DNA of 6,563 bases from Actinomycetes bacterium (lineage in GTDB: Bacteria; Actinomycetota; Actinomycetes; Actinomycetales; Cellulomonadaceae), in the NCBI GenBank assembly GCA_023462275.1, contig JAEWYD010000180.1:1-6563 (forward strand). Direction: 5' to 3'. Under the pieces are notes generated by a model. The model was not told where the DNA came from. It searched no databases and saw nothing but the letters and a program-made list of their open reading frames with translations. The position numbers were made by a program, and so were the translations under genes. Position 1 is the first letter of the stretch. Every line of letters begins with the position of its first letter. This document shows positions 1 to 5,545 of the stretch, piece after piece.

Positions 1-1
1 C

Positions 2-1540
2 CGCACGACGGGGGCGGCCGTCGCCGCCGCGCTGCTGGGCCTCGTCCTGGCCCTCGCGCCGCAGGCGGCCCACGCGGCGCCCGACGCCTCGATCACCGGG
101 ACCATCCGGGCGGCGCGCGACGGCGGGCCCCTCGCGTACCCGCTCGTCGCGCTCTACGACGCGACCAGCGGGGGAACCCTCGCGTACGAGCGCGCCGGCG
201 ACGACGGCACGTACGTCTTCGCCGGCCTGGAGCCCGGGACCTACCTCGTCCGGACCTTCGACGACCTCTCGTACTACGGCTTCGCGAGCCGTTGGTACGG
301 GGGCGCCTACACCCAGGCCGCGGCGACCCCCGTCGCGGTCGGCGAGGGCGAGACCCGTGCGGGCGTCGACATCGTCGTCGAACGCGCCTCACGCATCTGC
401 ACCAACACCTCGACGCCCTTCGACGAGCCCGCCGAGCAGGGCTTCCTCCGGGCGACCAGCGTGGACGGCGCCATCACCGCGGACGGCGACCCCGGGTACT
501 ACGGCAACACCGGGCTCCAGTGCGCGGACGTGCCCCCGGGCTACAGCTGGCGCATCGTCTACGGCGGCGCCGGGCTCGGGACCCAGTGGTACGAGCACGC
601 GACGACTGCCGCGGCGGCCACGATCGTCTCCCTGGGCCCCGGCCAGGACCTCAGCTTCGAGGCCGGGCTCGAGTGGACGAGCGGCGTCGCCGGCACGGTC
701 ACCGGGGCGGGCGGTCCGGCGCTCGCCGGCATCACGGTGACGGCGCAGGACGCCGACGCCGAGTACCGCGTCCGCACGACGAGCACGGCGGCCGACGGCA
801 CGTACGAGCTCCGGCTGCCCGTCGGGCGCTGGCTCGTGCGCTTCGCCTCGCCCGACCTCGCCTTCCTCGAGCAGTGGTACGACGGAGCCGCCGACGCCGG
901 CACCGCCACCCCCGTGGTGGTGACGCAGGACGTCGTCACGCCGGGCATCGACGCCGCGCTCGCGCCGGCCGTCACCATCGCCGACGTCGACCCGGCCGAC
1001 CCGCACTACGCCGACGTCCGGTGGATGGTCGACGCGGGCATCGCCACGCTCAACCGTGACGGCGCCTTCCAGCCGCACCGGCACGTCTCGCGGTCGATGA
1101 TGGCGACGTTCCTGCACCGCCTCGTCGGGGACCGTCCCGTCGAGGCGCCGACGCCCGTCGCGTTCCTCGACGTCCGACCCCGCGACGCCGCGTACGCCGA
1201 CATCGTCTGGTCGCAGCAGCAGGGGCTGGTCACGGCGGGCCAGAAGGGCGCGTTCCTGCCGAACCGGTCGATCACCCGGGCCGACGTCGCCGTCGCGCTG
1301 TTCCGGGTGCTCGGCGAGCCCGCGTGGTCCACGCCGCCGGCAGCCTCGCCCTACACGGACGTGCGCGCGACGGACCCCGCGTACGAGGCGATCTGGTGGG
1401 CCGTCGGCGAGGGCCTGCTCAGCGTGCGTGAGACCGCCCGCGGCCCGCGGTTCGACCCCGGCGCGGCGATCGAGCGCCAGGACGCCGCCACGCTGCTGCA
1501 CGTGTTCGCGACCAGGTTCGGCCCCGGCTTCGGCCGGTGA
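2..1540 (+). CDS. Secreted S-layer-homology (SLH) domain protein with N-terminal beta-sandwich-like repeats; 5' end truncated by window
   Basis: This is an exported cell-surface protein, probably held on the cell wall by its SLH repeats. The frame is open from base 2 and gives 512 visible residues before TGA. Residues 1-25 look like the hydrophobic part and cleavage region of a signal peptide (AALLGLVLALAP, then AHA before APD), so only the start codon and the charged N-terminus are missing. Residues 30-127 resemble a carboxypeptidase-regulatory-like module (GTYVFAGLEPGTYLVRTF, then RWYGG...ATPVAV). Residues 128-225 are a divergent copy with Cys132 and Cys174 and a QWYEH motif. Residues 229-320 are a third copy (DGTYELRLPVGRWLVRF, then QWYDG...ATPVVV). 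Three SLH repeats follow at about 325-375, 388-438 and 451-505, each opening with a [F/I/Y]xDV-type motif; the TRAE-like positions read VSRS, ITRA and IERQ. There is no LPXTG motif and no C-terminal membrane segment. The SLH call is firm. The ligand or role of the N-terminal repeats is unknown. Confidence 0.9.
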   Translation, partial: RTTGAAVAAALLGLVLALAPQAAHAAPDASITGTIRAARDGGPLAYPLVALYDATSGGTLAYERAGDDGTYVFAGLEPGTYLVRTFDDLSYYGFASRWYGGAYTQAAATPVAVGEGETRAGVDIVVERASRICTNTSTPFDEPAEQGFLRATSVDGAITADGDPGYYGNTGLQCADVPPGYSWRIVYGGAGLGTQWYEHATTAAAATIVSLGPGQDLSFEAGLEWTSGVAGTVTGAGGPALAGITVTAQDADAEYRVRTTSTAADGTYELRLPVGRWLVRFASPDLAFLEQWYDGAADAGTATPVVVTQDVVTPGIDAALAPAVTIADVDPADPHYADVRWMVDAGIATLNRDGAFQPHRHVSRSMMATFLHRLVGDRPVEAPTPVAFLDVRPRDAAYADIVWSQQQGLVTAGQKGAFLPNRSITRADVAVALFRVLGEPAWSTPPAASPYTDVRATDPAYEAIWWAVGEGLLSVRETARGPRFDPGAAIERQDAATLLHVFATRFGPGFGR

Positions 1541-1557
1541 GCCGGGCGCCCGGGCGC
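1524..1557. terminator. Possible terminator structures at the convergent gene junction
   Basis: The last sense codons of the SLH gene form a perfect 5-bp hairpin, CCGGC-TTCG-GCCGG (1524-1537). In RNA this is a very stable C(UUCG)G tetraloop. The 21-nt gap to the opposing stop codon holds two overlapping 12-nt palindromes, CCGGGCGCCCGG (1542-1553) and GCGCCCGGGCGC (1546-1557). No T-tract follows on either strand, so this is not a classical intrinsic terminator. The first hairpin also lies inside coding sequence, and in DNA this GC-rich short palindromes arise easily by chance. Confidence 0.25.
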
Positions 1558-1561
1558 GCCG

Positions 1562-2317
1562 TCAGAGGGGCGCGAGCGTCAGCACCAGCCCGAGCACCAC
1601 GCTCGCGGCGATCTCGCCCAGGCCCACCGCGAGCGGCCGGGCGCGCGGCCAGCGCCGCGGCACGAGGGCGGCCCGCAACGTCGTCGCCCAGCAGAACGCC
1701 GCCACGGCCGGGACCGGCGTGAACGCGACGGCGGCGGCCGCGTGGTAGCCGACCGACGCCCGGTACATCGCCCGGTTCCCGCGCTCGCGGATCATCGTCT
1801 TGACGTACAGGGCGGTGCCGACCAGGTACGCGAGCACCGCGGCGCACACGACCCAGGCGCGGCCGGTCGCCGTGCCGGGCAGCCACGCGCCGTCGTCGTG
1901 CGCGAGACCGTACGCGACGACGGCCATCACGCTGGCGGCGGCGATCGTGACGACGTCGTTGGCCAGGGCCCGCTCGTCGCGCCGGGCGGAGAACGTCAGG
2001 CTCACCGCGAGCAGGGGCGCGTAGACGACGCCCCAGCGCACGAGCTGCGGCTCGGCCAGCAGCAGACCCCCGCCGACGACGCCGGTGGCCGCCGCGTAGG
2101 CCACGACCGGCGGGCGGTAGCGTGCCTTGCGGCCCGAGCGCAGCCACGTCGCAGTCGCCTGGAACGCGAGGTAGGCGAGCAGCCAGGCCACGAGCAGCCA
2201 CAGGTGCACCCACCGCGGGCCGCCGCGCAGGGCGCCCACCGCCAGCGGCAGGACGAGCATGGCCCAGGCCCCGTGCTCACGGGGGACCCAGCCAGCGGGA
2301 CGGCGTCGGCGTGCCAC
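1562..2317 (-). CDS. YwiC-like family integral membrane protein, function unknown
   Basis: The protein is 251 residues with about eight hydrophobic segments (roughly residues 18-31, 36-54, 71-88, 94-109, 119-138, 152-172, 190-212 and 227-249). It therefore sits in the cytoplasmic membrane. The N-terminal motif PREHGAW (12-18) after an arginine-rich start is the hallmark of the YwiC-like family, named after Bacillus subtilis YwiC; to my knowledge no biochemical function is established. Other notable polar stretches are RRDER...ND (112-121), between segments 4 and 5, and KTMIRERGNRAMYR (173-186), after segment 6. I chose GTG at 2317 rather than the in-frame GTG at 2326 (three codons longer). 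At 2317 a TAGGGT -10-like hexamer lies 7 nt upstream, or alternatively AGGG acts as a weak ribosome site 8 nt away. The 2326 start has neither and would sit inside the hexamer. The gene lies 3' of the DedA gene on the same strand. It could be cotranscribed with it or have its own promoter. Confidence 0.9.
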   Translation of the reverse strand: MARRRRPAGWVPREHGAWAMLVLPLAVGALRGGPRWVHLWLLVAWLLAYLAFQATATWLRSGRKARYRPPVVAYAAATGVVGGGLLLAEPQLVRWGVVYAPLLAVSLTFSARRDERALANDVVTIAAASVMAVVAYGLAHDDGAWLPGTATGRAWVVCAAVLAYLVGTALYVKTMIRERGNRAMYRASVGYHAAAAVAFTPVPAVAAFCWATTLRAALVPRRWPRARPLAVGLGEIAASVVLGLVLTLAPL

Positions 2318-2324
2318 GCCCGTC

Positions 2325-2330
2325 ACCCTA
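2325..2330 (-). promoter_or_regulatory. Candidate -10 element of the ywiC-like gene (leaderless type)
   Basis: On the minus strand, TAGGGT fits the actinobacterial -10 consensus TANNNT. It is followed by 7 nt (GACGGGC) and then GTG at 2317. That spacing would place transcription initiation at the first base of the start codon. No convincing -35 hexamer is seen; the 17-bp-spaced hexamer is CGGAAC. The same bases can also be read as a weak Shine-Dalgarno AGGG. Confidence 0.4.
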
Positions 2331-2371
2331 GGTCGTCGCGGCGCAGCGTTCCGGGGACAGCGCCGGGGGAA

Positions 2372-3118
2372 TCAGCCCTCGACCGCCTCGTGCGCGGCGG
2401 CGTCGTCGACGGCGGGGGCGTCGGCCGTCTCCGCCACGGCCTGGCGGACCTCGCGGCCTTTGCGCAGCGCCTCGATGAGCATCGGCACGACCGAGATCAG
2501 CACGATTCCCACGAGGATGTACTCGATGTTGTGCTGGACGAACGAGAAGCTGCCGAGCCAGTAGCCCAGCGACGTGACCCCGACCGCCCACAGCAGGGCG
2601 CCGATCAGGTTGTACGTGACGAAGTGCCGGTAGTTCATGCGCCCGACGCCGGCGGCGACCGGCGTGAACGTCCGCACGATCGGCACGAACTGCGCCAGGA
2701 CGATCGCCTTGCCGCCGTGGCGCTCGAAGAACGCATGGGTGCGGTCGACGTACTCGCGCTTGAAGAACCGGGAGTCCGGCCGGTCGAAGACGCGTGGCCC
2801 GACCCTGCGCCCGATGAGGTACCCGGTGGAGTTGCCCACGACGGCCGCGGTGAACACGACCGGCAGGACCACCCCGAGGGGCGTGTCGATGTCCCCCGAC
2901 CCGACGAACATGCCGAGCGTGAAGAGGAGCGAGTCGCCCGGGAGGAAGAAGCCGATCAGCAGACCCGTCTCGGCGAAGATGACGGCGCAGACACCGACGA
3001 CCGCCCACGCCCCCAGCCAGCTGACGAGGTTCGTGATGATCGTGTTCGGGTCGAGCCAGCTCGGTCCGAGGGCCTGCACCGAGCCGTGCCCGGCGATGGT
3101 CAGGAGCGTCGCGGTCAC
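2372..3118 (-). CDS. DedA family membrane protein (SNARE-associated/VTT domain)
   Basis: The 248-residue length is typical of the family. DedA proteins are polytopic inner-membrane proteins; several members have been implicated in recycling undecaprenyl phosphate across the membrane and in membrane homeostasis. Whether this one does so is inference. The family motifs are clear: FAETG...FFLPGDSLL at about 48-65, with Glu50 and Asp62; NSTGYLIGRRVG at 96-107; and QFVPIVRTFTPVAAG at 143-157, with the conserved Arg149, followed by GRMNYRHF. Hydrophobic segments lie near 31-54, 56-72, 82-103, 137-158, 167-188 and 198-217, and some of these may be re-entrant. The C-terminal tail (218-248) is charged and alanine-rich, and probably cytoplasmic. 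The start is GTG at 3118. It has no good ribosome site at normal spacing, but a -10-like TACCCT ends 6 nt upstream, which suggests a leaderless message. The ywiC-like gene begins 54 nt after this stop codon on the same strand. Confidence 0.95.
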   Translation of the reverse strand: MTATLLTIAGHGSVQALGPSWLDPNTIITNLVSWLGAWAVVGVCAVIFAETGLLIGFFLPGDSLLFTLGMFVGSGDIDTPLGVVLPVVFTAAVVGNSTGYLIGRRVGPRVFDRPDSRFFKREYVDRTHAFFERHGGKAIVLAQFVPIVRTFTPVAAGVGRMNYRHFVTYNLIGALLWAVGVTSLGYWLGSFSFVQHNIEYILVGIVLISVVPMLIEALRKGREVRQAVAETADAPAVDDAAAHEAVEG

Positions 3119-3124
3119 GTCCCC

Positions 3125-3154
3125 AGGGTACGGGGCGCCGGAGGACGCCGTCGG
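3125..3154 (-). promoter_or_regulatory. Candidate dedA promoter, leaderless geometry
   Basis: On the minus strand there is a -10 hexamer TACCCT (3130-3125, matching TANNNT). It is preceded, with an 18-bp spacer, by CCGACG (3154-3149), which shares the central GAC of the -35 consensus TTGACA. Only GGGGAC (6 nt) separates the -10 from GTG at 3118, so transcription would start at or next to the start codon. The -10 is a good match and the -35 is weak. Confidence 0.45.
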
Positions 3155-3195
3155 AGCGCCCGGTGCGTGACCCGGGCGGCCTCCGTGAGAGTCGC

Positions 3196-3224
3196 GTGAA
3201 GGCGGGTGGCCGCGTCGGTAGGGT
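3196..3224 (+). promoter_or_regulatory. Candidate promoter of the ABC exporter operon
   Basis: The hexamer GTGAAG (3196-3201) shares TGA with TTGACA. It is separated by 17 bp from TAGGGT (3219-3224), which matches the actinobacterial -10 TANNNT. Initiation about 7 nt downstream would give a short leader containing the strong ribosome site at 3237-3242. The spacing is ideal but the -35 match is only partial. No operator-like inverted repeat is evident around it. Confidence 0.4.
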
Positions 3225-3236
3225 TCGAGGCGAGCG

Positions 3237-3242
3237 AGGAGG
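3237..3242 (+). promoter_or_regulatory. Ribosome binding site that fixes the ABC ATPase start
   Basis: AGGAGG, within the longer purine run GAGGAGGAG, lies 4 nt before GTG at 3247. This is the best Shine-Dalgarno sequence in the window. It rules out the upstream in-frame GTG at 3163, which would put coding sequence across the candidate promoter and has no such site. Confidence 0.85.
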
Positions 3243-3246
3243 AGCG

Positions 3247-4245
3247 GTGGGCGAGCTGCAGGTCACCGGCGTGAGCCGCGCGTTCGGTGGCCGCGTCGCG
3301 CTCGACGAGGTGACGTTCGCCGTGCGGCCCGGCCGCCTCACGGGGTTCGTCGGCGCCAACGGCGCCGGGAAGACCACCACCATGCGGATCGTCATGGGCG
3401 TCCTGACGCCCGACGCCGGGCACGTCACTCTCGACGGCGCCGACCTGACGCTGGCGGTGCGGTCCCGGTTCGGGTACATGCCCGAGGAGCGCGGGCTGTA
3501 CCCCCGGATGCGGGTGGCGGAGCAGCTCGTCTACCTGGGCCGCGTGCACGGCCTGGACGCCCCGACGGCCCGGCGGCACGCCGGGGACCTGTTGGGCGCG
3601 CTCGCCCTCGAGGACCACGCCGACGACCTGCTGCAGACGCTGTCGCTCGGCAACCAGCAGCGGGTCCAGGTGGCCGCCGCCCTCGTGCACGACCCGACGG
3701 TGCTCGTCCTGGACGAGCCGTTCTCGGGCCTTGACCCGCTGGCCGTCGACGAGCTCGGCGGGATGCTGCGCGACCGCGCGGCCGCGGGCGTGCCCGTGCT
3801 GTTCTCGTCCCACCAGCTCGAGCTGGTCGAGCGGCTGTGCGACGACGTGGTGATCATCGACGAGGGCCGCGTGGTGGCCGCCGGCTCGGCCGACGAGCTG
3901 CGCGCCGGTCGGTCCGGGCGCCGCTACCGGGTCGTCCTCGACGTCGACTCGGCACCCGACGCGGCACCCGACGCCGTACCCGACGCGGCGCCCGACGCGC
4001 GCGACCCGGCCGGACGCGACGTCGTCGCGCAGGTCGTGGGCGAGGTCCCCGGCGCGTCCCTGGTGCCCGAGGACCCGTCCGCCGCCGACGACGCCGGGCC
4101 GGCGTGTCGCGTCTTCGTGGTGGAGCTCCCGGACGGCGCCGACGAGCAGGTGTTGCTGGCGGCCGCCCAGGCGCGCGGCCGGGTGCGCGAGCTCGCCGTC
4201 GTGCGCCCGACGCTCGCCCAGATCTTCCGGGAGGTCGTGCGATGA
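3247..4245 (+). CDS. ABC transporter ATP-binding protein with DUF4162-like C-terminus (NatA/YhaQ-type exporter ATPase)
   Basis: This is the nucleotide-binding subunit of an ABC-2 type exporter; it would drive the permease encoded next to it from the cytoplasmic face. The protein has 332 residues. Walker A is GANGAGKTTT (36-45, Lys42). The Q-loop region reads GYMPEERGLYPRM, with Glu80 where most ABC ATPases have Gln, and the signature is LSLGNQQRVQ (133-142) instead of LSGGQ. Both variants are familiar in the NatA/YhaQ-like exporter subfamily. Walker B is VLVLDEP (152-158, Glu157 catalytic), the D-loop is SGLD (160-163) and the H-loop His is His189. Residues from about 225 to the end match the DUF4162-type extension, ending RPTLAQIFREVV. 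That extension contains four tandem Ala/Val-Pro-Asp-Ala units (236-251) from a 12-bp DNA repeat, so the protein is longer than the roughly 300 residues usual for the subfamily. Start GTG 3247 is set by a strong AGGAGG. The last codon overlaps the permease start (ATGA). The substrate is not predictable; Na+ (NatAB), antibiotic or peptide export are all possible. Confidence 0.95.
   Translation: MGELQVTGVSRAFGGRVALDEVTFAVRPGRLTGFVGANGAGKTTTMRIVMGVLTPDAGHVTLDGADLTLAVRSRFGYMPEERGLYPRMRVAEQLVYLGRVHGLDAPTARRHAGDLLGALALEDHADDLLQTLSLGNQQRVQVAAALVHDPTVLVLDEPFSGLDPLAVDELGGMLRDRAAAGVPVLFSSHQLELVERLCDDVVIIDEGRVVAAGSADELRAGRSGRRYRVVLDVDSAPDAAPDAVPDAAPDARDPAGRDVVAQVVGEVPGASLVPEDPSAADDAGPACRVFVVELPDGADEQVLLAAAQARGRVRELAVVRPTLAQIFREVVR
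3952..3999 (+). repeat. Four tandem copies of a 12-bp coding repeat (Pro-Asp-Ala run)
   Basis: Four consecutive 12-bp units occur in frame: GCACCCGACGCG, GCACCCGACGCC, GTACCCGACGCG and GCGCCCGACGCG. They encode APDA-APDA-VPDA-APDA at residues 236-251 of the ABC ATPase. The copies differ only at unit positions 2, 3 and 12. The repeat lies inside the C-terminal accessory domain, just after a predicted beta-strand (RYRVVLDVD), and probably forms a flexible surface loop. The unit size is a multiple of three, so copy-number change would not break the frame. Confidence 0.9.
4230..4235 (+). promoter_or_regulatory. Ribosome binding site of the ABC permease, inside the ATPase gene
   Basis: GGAGGT lies 6 nt before ATG at 4242 and within the last codons of the ATPase gene. 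Together with the ATGA stop/start overlap it indicates coupled translation of the two subunits. Confidence 0.8.
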
Positions 4246-5501
4246 GCCCCGCCCCGCAGCGCCGCGCGGCCACCGCGATCGCCGTCGTCGCCCGGCGCGA
4301 GGTCGCCGTGAAGCTGCGCGACCGCGCGTTCATCTGGACGACCGTCCTCATGCTCGCGCTGGTCGCCGTCGCGACCGTCGTGCCGGGGCTGCTCAGCCAG
4401 CGCGAGCCGAGCTTCCGGGTGGCCGTGCAGGGCTCGGCCGCCCTCGACGTCGTCGAGCTCGCCGCGCGCCTCGGCGCCCAGGCGCACGACGACGGCGAGC
4501 CGCCCACCCTCCCGGACGCCCTCATCGACGTCGGCGCCCTGCACGCCGCCACCGTCACCTGGGTGACCGCCGAGCCCGAGGTGGACGTCGAGCGCCTGCT
4601 GCGGGACGGGGACGTGGACGCCGTGGTGACGGGCGACGACCCGGCCGACGTGCGCGTGGTCGGGCTGCACGAGGTGGCGCCGGAGCTGGAGTCCCTGGTC
4701 ACCGCCGCGACGAGCCAGCTCCAGGTGGCGCAGACCGCGCAGGAGGGCGGCCTCACCCCGGCCCAGGTCACGGCGCTGACGCGGCCGGCGGGGCCGGAGG
4801 TGGAGCTCATCGCCCCGCGGCGCGAGGGCACCCTGGCGCCCGAGCTGCTCATCCTCGCCTTCGCGTTCCTCTTCTACGTCTCGGTGCTCACCTTCGGCAT
4901 GTCGATCGCGCAGAGCGTGGCGGAGGAGAAGCAGTCCCGCGTCGTCGAGCTGCTCGTGGCGGCGATGCCGGTGCGCTGGCTGCTCGCCGGCAAGGTGGTC
5001 GGGACGACGCTGATGGCCCTGGTGCAGGTGGTCGTCGTGGTCGGCGCGGGGATGGCGGGCGCCGTCGTGGCGGGCCAGCGCGCGTTCCTCGGCCAGCTCG
5101 TGGGCGCCTCCGGGTGGTTCGTGGCGTTCTTCCTGCTGGGCTTCGTCATGCTGTCGTGCCTGTGGGCGGTCGGCGGCTCGCTGGCGGCCCGCGTGGAGGA
5201 CCTCAGCTCGACCACGGCCCTCATGCAGATCCTCGTGGTGGTGGCCCTCTTCGCGGCGATCCTGCCGATCGACGACAGCGTGCGGGCCGTGCTCTCGTAC
5301 GTGCCCGTGACCGCGCCGCTCCTCATGCCCGCCCGCGTGCTGCTGGGCACCGCCGAGCCGTGGGAGCCGTACGTGTCGGCCCTGCTGGTGGCGGTGACCG
5401 CGGTGGTGCTCGTCCGCGTGAGCGCGCGGCTCTACGCGCGCTCGGTGCTGCACACCGCGGGGCGGCTGCGCGTGGTCCAGGCCTGGCGGGGCGTGGAGTA
5501 G
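4242..5501 (+). CDS. ABC-2 type transporter permease (NatB/YhaP-like exporter subunit)
   Basis: This is the membrane subunit that pairs with the ATPase encoded immediately upstream. It has 419 residues, in the usual range for this family. A basic amphipathic N-terminus (ARREVAVKLRDRAF) leads into the first membrane segment (about 30-52). A large, mostly polar extracytoplasmic domain follows (about 56-198). Five more hydrophobic segments lie near 200-222, 250-276, 289-312, 325-343 and 375-395. The stretch MSIAQSVAEEKQSRVVELL (220-238), followed by RWLLAGKVVG, is the characteristic cytoplasmic coupling region of ABC-2 permeases of the NatB/YhaP type (EEKxSRVxEVL...LLAGKxxG). The gene starts at ATG 4242, overlapping the ATPase stop by four bases, with GGAGGT 6 nt upstream. 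The purT gene starts 44 nt after this stop. The substrate cannot be inferred from the sequence. Confidence 0.94.
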   Translation: MSPAPQRRAATAIAVVARREVAVKLRDRAFIWTTVLMLALVAVATVVPGLLSQREPSFRVAVQGSAALDVVELAARLGAQAHDDGEPPTLPDALIDVGALHAATVTWVTAEPEVDVERLLRDGDVDAVVTGDDPADVRVVGLHEVAPELESLVTAATSQLQVAQTAQEGGLTPAQVTALTRPAGPEVELIAPRREGTLAPELLILAFAFLFYVSVLTFGMSIAQSVAEEKQSRVVELLVAAMPVRWLLAGKVVGTTLMALVQVVVVVGAGMAGAVVAGQRAFLGQLVGASGWFVAFFLLGFVMLSCLWAVGGSLAARVEDLSSTTALMQILVVVALFAAILPIDDSVRAVLSYVPVTAPLLMPARVLLGTAEPWEPYVSALLVAVTAVVLVRVSARLYARSVLHTAGRLRVVQAWRGVE

Positions 5502-5533
5502 CCGCCGCGTCCGGGGGCGCGCCCGGGCGGTGC

Positions 5534-5539
5534 CAGGAT
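5534..5539 (+). promoter_or_regulatory. Translation or leaderless-promoter signal upstream of purT (ambiguous)
   Basis: CAGGAT lies 6 nt before ATG at 5546. It differs from the actinobacterial -10 TANNNT only at the first base, and the spacing would suit a leaderless start. The AGGA in it equally serves as a modest Shine-Dalgarno site at normal distance. No -35-like hexamer is found upstream, so the ribosome-site reading is at least as likely. Confidence 0.3.
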
Positions 5540-5545
5540 GCGGGC

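Noticed and set aside
389..1501. A 370-codon minus-strand frame and an overlapping plus-strand frame (292-1059) across the SLH gene
   Set aside because: Both are Arg-rich low-complexity translations, while the remaining frame encodes a signal peptide, repeats and SLH domains that end in a stop next to the convergent gene.
2348..2352. GGAAC on the minus strand upstream of the ywiC-like gene, resembling an ECF sigma -35
   Set aside because: No matching ECF -10 (GTC/GTT-type) occurs at the required spacing, so the match is probably chance.
1742..3199. A 485-codon plus-strand open frame antisense to the YwiC-like and DedA genes
   Set aside because: Its translation is low-complexity Arg/Ala/Asp/His-rich with no recognisable domain. 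The opposite strand encodes two clear family members, and long antisense frames are expected at this GC content.
3163..3246. An N-terminally extended start (GTG 3163) for the ABC ATPase
   Set aside because: The extra 28 residues are unlike any ABC N-terminus and run through the candidate promoter. The start at 3247 has a strong AGGAGG and begins directly at the first beta-strand of the ATPase fold.
3924..5453. A 509-codon minus-strand open frame antisense to the ABC exporter genes
   Set aside because: The translation is His/Arg/Asp-rich without motifs. It is the mirror of the permease and the end of the ATPase, both of which have clear family signatures, ribosome sites and ATGA coupling.
5502..5545. 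A possible hairpin in the 44-nt gap between the permease and purT (CCGCC pairing with GGCGG, CGGG with CCCG; palindromes near 5515-5529)
   Set aside because: The stem needs a 5-nt bulge, there is no T-tract, and GC palindromes of this size are common by chance here. It was not strong enough to call a terminator.
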